DNA from: CAIOSQ01 sp044359885
Lineage (GTDB): Bacteria; Pseudomonadota; Alphaproteobacteria; CACIAM-22H2
Direction: 5' to 3'
NCBI GenBank assembly: GCA_044359885.1
Contig: JBIKLI010000020.1
Span: 1-26,652, forward strand
Length of the DNA: 26,652 bases
Below are positions 26,401 to 26,652 of the stretch, piece after piece. The first letter of the stretch is position 1, and every line of letters starts with the position of its first letter. Under the pieces are notes generated by a model. It made no database searches. It worked only from the letters and a program-made list of their open reading frames with translations, and was not told the DNA's origin. The translations under genes and the position numbers were made by a program.

Positions 26401-26652
26401 GCCCTTGGCGTCGAAGCTGGCGACGGGACCGAGGTCGAAGCCCAGTTCCAGCGGCGTCGACAGTTCCGGCAACTTCGGCGTCAGCTTGACGTCGAAGAGG
26501 AAATCCATCGCCTCGGCGTCGAAGCGCGCCGTGATGCTGAACGTCTCGCCCTGCGGCAGCAATTCGTTGATCGCGTCCTGCAGGACCTCGGCGAAATCCT
26601 CGAGCGTGTTGAATTTCGGTCCGGTTTCGGTGGCCGCTTCCTGGCCGCGCGC
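11260..26652 (-). CDS. Giant multi-repeat calcium-binding surface/extracellular protein (5' end outside window)
   Basis: The reading frame is open from the right edge to the TGA at 11262-11260, with at least 5,130 residues visible. A TTG at 26562 is not a credible start because the same frame continues upstream with protein-like sequence (FNTLEDFAEVLQDAINELL). Order of parts: beta-rich modules; EF-hand-like loops; RTX/beta-roll-like repeats; VCBS-type repeats; one cadherin-like domain; Ala/Pro linker; hydrophobic segment near the end; basic tail ending KVVWR. No catalytic domain was recognised. The parts are typical of giant adhesins or matrix proteins. The N-terminal half resembles the giant LEPR-XLL-type proteins I know from Planctomycetes and Verrucomicrobia, but that motif would lie outside the window. 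The same-strand genes that follow probably export or anchor it (inference). Residue numbers in other entries count from the codon at 26562. Confidence 0.9.
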   Translation of the reverse strand, partial: ARGQEAATETGPKFNTLEDFAEVLQDAINELLPQGETFSITARFDAEAMDFLFDVKLTPKLPELSTPLELGFDLGPVASFDAKGTLALNGQVDFTTTIGIDFDKPENFRIQGGSVGQALFTSNLPGGLGQFAGKVKAETLANEIQGVNLTGVTAGNYKLTVAVDENSVTTAWVAWNAPAAALRTALLDALAGSGVAGADVVVTKAAGSSVLKVEFVGSLAGRNLAPMTLDKSALTGGSASVDPVRDGGDGADAKLTVQFGSDRYSVVVPAADQETNTGLNDLIADFNAKLATISVVPNGALAKLGYAKLGDALLARAATVSGKPQIEFVGYGSTVGTITVTPDADTARVLGLAKQSKTPSGVAVTLPTNGQLSAGVVFDLVVDGADDRSNLTADTKDDAIRVAIAKTDFDNNASVADLAADFNAAFAAITDPAKLGPLAGKVQSLGDVLSAEVVTLGSGRTVLAFQTKGEVIANLLIKVADADPLVRQLGFVPNDLIKSDGVSLFLEDAFLGGRLKIGVPEFSATGKIGFLELAMGRLEAGIEAGVNVQLRDGKDGEAGGRVYIGDLLDAARLRQDTLGMQGAVSIAASGAAVAARTKVLTGVPAGPSAGQLAEDVGLAVTLTAPTLNAGKPVKLSVRVAAEDTRNNTSVADLATDVNAAIVKAIDDYNFATSGTANDVPAAIRGHGFVTTGARFTTSGTKISGSDGSVLAFVAPANVAMAVDGRRLVGDYLTDVAFTDYNYTPGSQPTASLTIDQITVDAGGLSLLPPDVNPRIEVSVPIIDVWRGVSSLAEAVDVRVIGADALTGFRNLSWVSIIDGLRLASRLLSQFETFSFLNQPIPIIDKSVNDLFDIASDLAHAIDAMSSNPGKGIAQLRTVLAESFGVPIYDPARPDVFGVSIDYDARSNALAINIPYRIELLDQTYPVVLDLAALGLGSLGNLVGGSANLVVKSTAVVNLAMGIDLGSGEMFVYDFNDNQTPTTFDDGTYVELGLNVDGQDLDFKASLGAFALKTSGQRGGQTIKGTAELDIAAGIYLMDEPNGAVGQGDGRHYLSTAVAVRTLQTGDTLAIQWNSAPAFSGTAAGPLVTVALPADDPATTNDEAYRLTIQVGADRFDTAALGRSNDAAAVQAAVQDAVLFGLKALNGTVTATALDVADPTKGYKLLFAGPSFAGKTIAVTGHGLKVDGAGEVELGIVNTRQWVSVPSGTGGSFTLTARIDGKTYKTADIAMDGVDAAKVAAAVQTALTSGPNAIAGAVVTGTAHTAGKPQDGWDLEFAGSLAGKPIDPLDGGDDKLTQRGKVEVIPVKSGGGGGFTISRVTVVGGTGGTFDLKFRVGTTDYVATGLAYDIDAQTLQARLNGAFKPGYAGINVIADADLGGFKITFGGRDLNGKAVSVSVDDTGLKASALGAIFRDLDAKVTGTAEIDLPVFVQLPNDIFKLAQSTKLISRDVTNPIGVGDLSVQIDIVRLITALASGQAVTSHKIEGGVVDPTKIINYEIPDFGLLSSALALRNPLIRMIRDPSIVVDGLDLALKGIQDTLDALTSINLPLIGDQLAKGAQFVGDFRTGVIAKISEFIAANVRTYGGMENALRMAMFDVFTEDTNADGRVNPLSYDQWLFGDQSRGDNPFLNYLKDYNGDGLVTADDIVVEFLAMGTAGLTNGQRLGYTLAGTSNDQRANGKKGGDIVDTMSGRTALNDARSLQFRMHLGQSLLERDVDLSFDIGLPGLNLAVDGGIGLSLGWDFYFGFGVNLTDGLYLVSEMPANAGLGDGEYTATNINGVDYAQDPLKNPDIDNPWTIETPVKEISISFDAYLTGPDAETPASLTANIFFLRGKITDDWSGKVVGTDGETEHTTNLFNYKGNTISSRTWFHGEFAIDMVDPNGDGRMTFGELTTGKFKDKFVSEFNARAQANFGLDLSIEGSRSFPRLIADFHLAWAYKAPAANASDFEKLFVPKTTIWITDLGLDVGSFFADFLAPIVSEIQKITKPLQPIIDGLTTPIPGIEQVTGRPMTLLDLATELGRGNKQIEFIKAFVTMIDLFNSIPVDAGGLIIPIGRVFLLTGDARDSSNRKGASLTGATNDIDSALDNPMAPKGGTGAPPAGGGSTPGDGATGGDTPAAPSSSGVKGFLSKMNNPNNAFKIPLLQKPALVLDLLMGKPVDLVTFTPPNLGVDVGFKIGFPIYSWPTVEVGFRGGLKVEVALTLGFDTTGIMKFIDTGNVLDIFDGFYVSDNIVNGVDLPEIKLTATLAIYAALDAFIIRASLFAGVKLVGTLDFWDEEGPGARDGKFRLKEIADALLCNPLNIVEASLTASLFAGLEIELRALIAWVTVYETEFFNIELFTLNWTPTPCLPILASDDDGDGTYVLHMGSFTGDRLVIPDVVSSVDSTGKVAPIVIDRQARDRKYRNVEDGDETFVIKELGGGEVEITATLGGKEFTRNYSGVKRIVGYTGKGNDKVDASALSTIPIVLVGAEGKEELIGGGQSDVLIGGTATTTMRGGAGADLLVARAGTSTMGGGAGADAYRFLGNWGTATVDDANPNGAANVFDFSSSTAGITLDSFNRVATAGANRVGYSAATELGLLVGSATDADRIDMSFETTKLHVHVSNVGDDAQEIVDTLAKPAQAKLGDSVLTKGVGLDEGVVTNASTGKANGGENTYGDKLFRFVGVENVVGGVNSDVFLFENAAALTGSVIGGPERGASLNSGLERAGTRNILDLSRYTTGVSVNTSGAAYAVPPGFELPVGADPTTIASASRFSAAANAVTVRAFHDIIGGQGDDVLVGDRRDNIVLGMQGEDVLADIGGNNLLVADTLFLTAEAQPRAVEAAGSSQTQAAWTTLPSREWTWIGTTIQNQKLQTDGFAGTQYLFGGEGNDILMGSGGGDQIHAGQGDGLADDTVIGDYARLTIDTEGQLVSGRVDPGFTDFDGGDDRIVGLDGRQVVIGGHGDDTIVLGDGDNLVFGDVGRFELEAVERLTLVAETGDAASYMTDLSGGFDDDIRLGQGSNVVLGGRGSDEILATDAQGSRNIVLGDHGRIGFSLAEAGDRRLESIFTKLDETTDRHATRTLSNPDDDKDPINGTAANDRITLGSGDAVVVGGAGADAIVILAAGSTAANLRYVAGDHAELLFDTRGAMTSFRSTDQDVATGGVDMVTIGTAGGSVEIGTNFVIGGMERDRIKVVAATTSDDMIFGDGGRILRAAGTAENKFRNAMLSAETVENDRGGADRIATGNGAKVVFGGLGADSVTAVDGDVIAIGDAGRLDYDTAVGNGVLRRAAAVDLVLGGDDSFVLGEGYKLVIGGFGADAIDIRATGIGVATGGLSAIVAARAIAPLQAERSGASDARKSQIDAEIAALRERVALTGLRTASGYSAVEQAGRTGRYVAGDNATVSFDVLGGLFQLQSTDAITATGGADSIVIGARDTTNDLGYHVVVGGMGADTILIRQESRSEDVVAGDNVDYFARQQGYELLSLTSLAVDRGGADSIATGTGIKTVIGGIGADLIRIATRDDLSRPAEIERAVVLGDSGILEFDLGGNGWLRRAISTGTGFGDADNVTVGDGDVVFVGGAGSDRLLVASALPLFRVAAGDNAELRFVGEGAPADLVYLQTLDITGTTAGADDLRIGNDGDRTNDLGRAIVAGGLGSDVLRVNGFRASAVVAGDNVEITRDAATGVVTGLATLNADQGGEDSLLTGHGDSILVGGFGGDSIAAGRGRAVAFGDGASLAFLAPAATPATPTLMGVLQSARSLGDAQGLGDTIALGAGESSAVSARAVALVAVDGDKVIVGGAGADSIAILADAGFERAILGDNGQVTAQSGRIFAVLATDASSATGGDDRISVAVAFPETGTPPTDVNVVAGGVGADSIKISAGGPTYDVLAGDNLDFRRAGAAFATSFAAAPQTNLGGNDSISTGDGEKLIFGGFGADTLESRPSNDNGRRSFMFGDSGLLDFGTAGTGRIERAQTTGEAFGGNDTMLIAGGPAVIFGGAGRDSIRALSPANDTDQRVVLGDTGQVDWNRTTGALVRIQSSGSADALNADDSIALPGNGFNYVIGGAGRDTLTGGLRPDGDTPDLAMSGMGSVSDPGRPGQIVSVTRLGLADEFGALWTAYEATVPDGGGSGGGTGGGTGGGEIGSLTGEGAVDEGATTAARGKLTLPAQAGGAAAFAPATFEGLFGSLALEPDGSWTYTLDAARVASLKADETRSEVFMPRSLDGTRTTVTIAVAGADTVIGGKLAGTVALAAAAPADSGRATIADGEQLFEPAEIAGTYGRFAIVADGAWTYTADAASAAARALRDGGSASDSFAIRAKDGTRKDVVITVTGTNDVPVLSVDAARGQSAAASVAEGSAGIGPVVDGSIGVADPDTGDALTVTVPGVSIARVPATVALALPDTQTLLGFFSARLDTGSGTIGWSFAAGTVDFDGLRAGERIDLVYTIDVADIAGATATREVVVSVEGRNDAPVLSRRAGDADGVQLAAGAAEPLTAAGTLSLADADLGDVPGVAILGDPVATGVVGGLPDLAALRAMFTLGAVTSDPNVGARVAWRFDAEAHRFADLKAGESVTLSYTLRATDAAGAVSDRVVSVVVTGRNDAPALVAGVGNADRATLDAAPGALTASGTLGVVDPDAGDAVSAAVVSVAATGDRERVGLTDAQIAALLQVEGGRAAGTGSADGVVTWRFAAPGDAFAAMRAGDRATLVYTLRATDAAGESADRTVTIVVEGANDAPRLAIAGADQSLSGTRGIAWNYTLPAGMFADPDDGTLTYAATLASGAEMPGWMRFDPVARSFSGTPPAGSAALALRVVASDAAGASAAMDFVLRLAIAPDLPPAPVAAGSVNVAGTGTVPASADAAGRGGAPERSAPAAVTDTETRTAMDTGSGQTSSPLGGSNGGSNGGGGSLGGTPGGDAATPTQGAPVVTDLTLGGRIFASTGILAATASMTLPSGTPGQAMNAGMLPSMRELDRVASPPSETAAAGGTPSAAIETSARTSMASLTPRSPALRPADPAATPFDAAADVAQVATDAVPAPGADAPAGMSPEAAAPLPAAGNAAMPGPDAAPAAAAEAARRELGFGEAGIVLGLAGTAGLSGLTRPGPGRIRWHSAAPSPGGIEPVALDLSTAPDRAATRSARKVVWR
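11470..12190 (-). other. Ala/Pro/Gly/Thr-rich linker of the giant protein
   Basis: About 240 residues have no recognisable fold and are rich in Ala, Pro, Gly, Ser and Thr. They separate the last folded domain from the C-terminal hydrophobic segment, as would suit a spacer across a cell envelope (inference). Confidence 0.65.
11986..12009 (-). repeat. Two tandem 12-base units coding GGSN
   Basis: ATTGCTGCCGCC occurs twice in direct succession on the plus strand, encoding GGSNGGSN within the low-complexity linker. It is a small slippage-prone repeat. Confidence 0.8.
12190..12490 (-). other. Cadherin-like (dystroglycan-type) domain in the giant protein
   Basis: About 100 residues begin with an SGTRGIAWNYTLPAGMFADP segment and contain MPGWMRFDPVARSFSGTPP and a closing strand LRVVASDAAGAS. 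This order is that of bacterial CADG/putative-Ig domains, which often follow VCBS or cadherin repeats in secreted proteins. Confidence 0.75.
12480..14265 (-). repeat. VCBS-type domain repeats in the giant protein
   Basis: Four G-x-N-D-x-P-x-L signatures mark the domain ends: GTNDVPVL (near 13690), GRNDAPVL (near 13285), GRNDAPAL (near 12890) and GANDAPRL (near 12492), spaced about 400 bases (133 residues). The first part (14265-13690) holds two shorter VCBS units with the typical GSWTYTLDAA and GAWTYTADAA cores. The later units carry the LVYTLRATDAAGES-type strand. VCBS repeats are extracellular beta domains of large adhesins. Confidence 0.85.
14270..14330 (-). repeat. 12-base tandem repeat coding a Gly-rich linker
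   Basis: Near-identical 12-base units (CCGCCGCCGGTG, CCGCCGCCGGTA, CCGCCGCCCGAA on the plus strand) encode GGGSGGGTGGGTGGGE on the minus strand. This linker joins the beta-roll array to the VCBS domains. Such units could change copy number by slippage. Confidence 0.75.
14490..18070 (-). repeat. RTX/beta-roll-like repeat array in the giant protein (about 17 units)
   Basis: I count about 17 occurrences of a V-x-G-G-x-G-x-D-x-I motif (for example LFGGEGNDILMG, VVIGGHGDDTI, VVVGGAGADAI, LVIGGFGADAI, LIFGGFGADTL, VIFGGAGRDSI). They alternate with about 16 G-D-x-G-x-L motifs (VLGDHGRIGF, AIGDAGRLDY, VLGDSGILEF, ILGDNGQVTA). The mean period is about 70 residues. This is longer than the 9-residue RTX nonapeptide, so the array looks like RTX-derived beta-roll turns embedded in larger units. 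Classical RTX-like turns also occur upstream (IGGQGDDVLVGDRRDN, near 18290-18340). Calcium-dependent folding after export is expected. Confidence 0.8.
16570..16680 (-). other. Helical (coiled-coil-like) insert inside the beta-roll array
   Basis: Within an otherwise beta-type repeat, about 35 residues read as a charged amphipathic helix (PLQAERSGASDARK, then SQIDAEIAALRERVALTG), with heptad-like hydrophobic spacing. It lengthens one repeat unit relative to its neighbours. Confidence 0.55.
20280..20390 (-). other. Gly/Pro/Ser linker in the giant protein
   Basis: A low-complexity stretch (GGTGAPPAGGGSTPGDGATG and onwards) separates two folded sections of the N-terminal half. It looks like a flexible hinge. 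Confidence 0.7.
20977..21012 (-). other. EF-hand-like calcium loop in the giant protein
   Basis: The 12-residue loop DPNGDGRMTFGE fits the EF-hand pattern with acidic or polar residues at loop positions 1, 3, 5 and 12 and Gly at 6. It lies about 245 residues after the EF-hand-like pair at 21715-21849. Confidence 0.65.
21715..21849 (-). other. Pair of EF-hand-like calcium loops in the giant protein
   Basis: Two 12-residue loops 33 residues apart: DTNADGRVNPLS (21849-21814) and DYNGDGLVTADD (21750-21715). The second is a canonical EF-hand/dockerin-type loop; the first lacks the acidic residue at loop position 12. The spacing is close to that of paired EF-hands or dockerin modules. Confidence 0.7.
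22440..23430 (-). repeat. Tandem beta modules with an F-x-G-x-(L)-x-G-K signature in the giant protein
   Basis: Three consecutive modules of about 100 residues each end in a matching strand: LLFAGPSFAGKTIAV, LEFAGSLAGKPIDPL and ITFGGRDLNGKAVSV. Each begins with a Gly-rich turn and a strand of the type GGSFTLTARIDGKTYKT, followed by a helix (AKVAAAVQTAL, TLQARLNGAF). A fourth related copy lies near 25960-26220 (VEFVGSLAGRNLAPM). The copies are diverged in sequence but keep the order of elements, which points to old tandem duplication. Confidence 0.65.
24990..26652 (-). other. N-terminal beta-rich modules of the giant protein
   Basis: This section has several related modules in which a beta stretch is followed by an Asn/Asp-containing helix of the form NNASVADLAADFNAAF (about residue 385) and NTGLNDLIADFNAKL (about 240), then a further beta stretch. 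A related copy with NNTSVADLATDVNAAI lies just beyond, near 24690-24730. Similar modules recur in large bacterial exoproteins. No enzyme motif is present. The first 30 codons (26563-26652) continue in frame to the window edge. Confidence 0.6.

Noticed and set aside
26560..26562. TTG at 26562 as the start codon of the giant protein
   Set aside because: The frame continues upstream to the edge with protein-like sequence, and no ribosome binding site precedes the TTG.
11260..26652. Simple classification of the locus as a type I secretion (LapA-like) adhesin operon
   Set aside because: No ABC ATPase, TolC-like protein or LapD/LapG-type gene is visible, and the downstream motor is SecA-like. It remains possible if such genes lie outside the window.

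Overview
The window is very GC-rich (about 70% by eye). Nearly all of it is coding on the minus strand, with small gaps or 4-base stop/start overlaps between genes. The adjacent addB-addA pair of the alphaproteobacterial type, an invasion-associated-locus-B (IalB) family protein and the codon usage point to an alphaproteobacterium. I cannot name a genus. I saw no rRNA, tRNA, CRISPR array, insertion sequence or attachment site.

Right to left, in the direction of transcription: (1) 26652-11260 is one uninterrupted reading frame for a giant, probably extracellular, calcium-binding protein. It enters the window already open, so its N-terminus is missing, and at least 5,130 residues are visible. 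Its order is a beta-rich N-terminal half with repeated modules and three EF-hand-like loops, an RTX/beta-roll-like section, a Gly-rich linker, VCBS-type repeats, one cadherin-like domain, a long Ala/Pro linker and a C-terminal Gly-rich hydrophobic segment. (2) 11215-10910 is a small DUF3467-like protein. (3) 10884-9046 is a GAF / transmembrane / HlyD-type adaptor fusion. (4) 9042-6886 is a PqqD-like / M50 zinc membrane protease / HlyD-like fusion. (5) 6889-4901 is a shortened SecA-like ATPase. (6) 4904-4149 is a short periplasmic HlyD/RND-type adaptor. Genes 3 to 6 are spaced by +3, -4 and -4 bases, so they look like one translationally coupled unit downstream of the giant gene.

A 170-base gap separates this unit from an IalB-like secreted protein (3978-3406). 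A further 128-base, GATC-rich gap leads to addB (3277-371) and the first 123 codons of addA (369-1), the double-strand-break repair helicase-nuclease. These look like ordinary chromosomal neighbours and not part of the export locus.

The main point of interest is that a giant repeat protein is encoded with a SecA-like motor, three proteins carrying lipoyl/HlyD adaptor domains, a membrane protease with a PqqD-like recognition domain and a DUF3467 protein, while no ABC exporter, outer-membrane TolC or second-partner porin is visible. My inference is a dedicated export or surface-display machine whose substrate is the giant protein. The domains are read from sequence. The joint function is a hypothesis.
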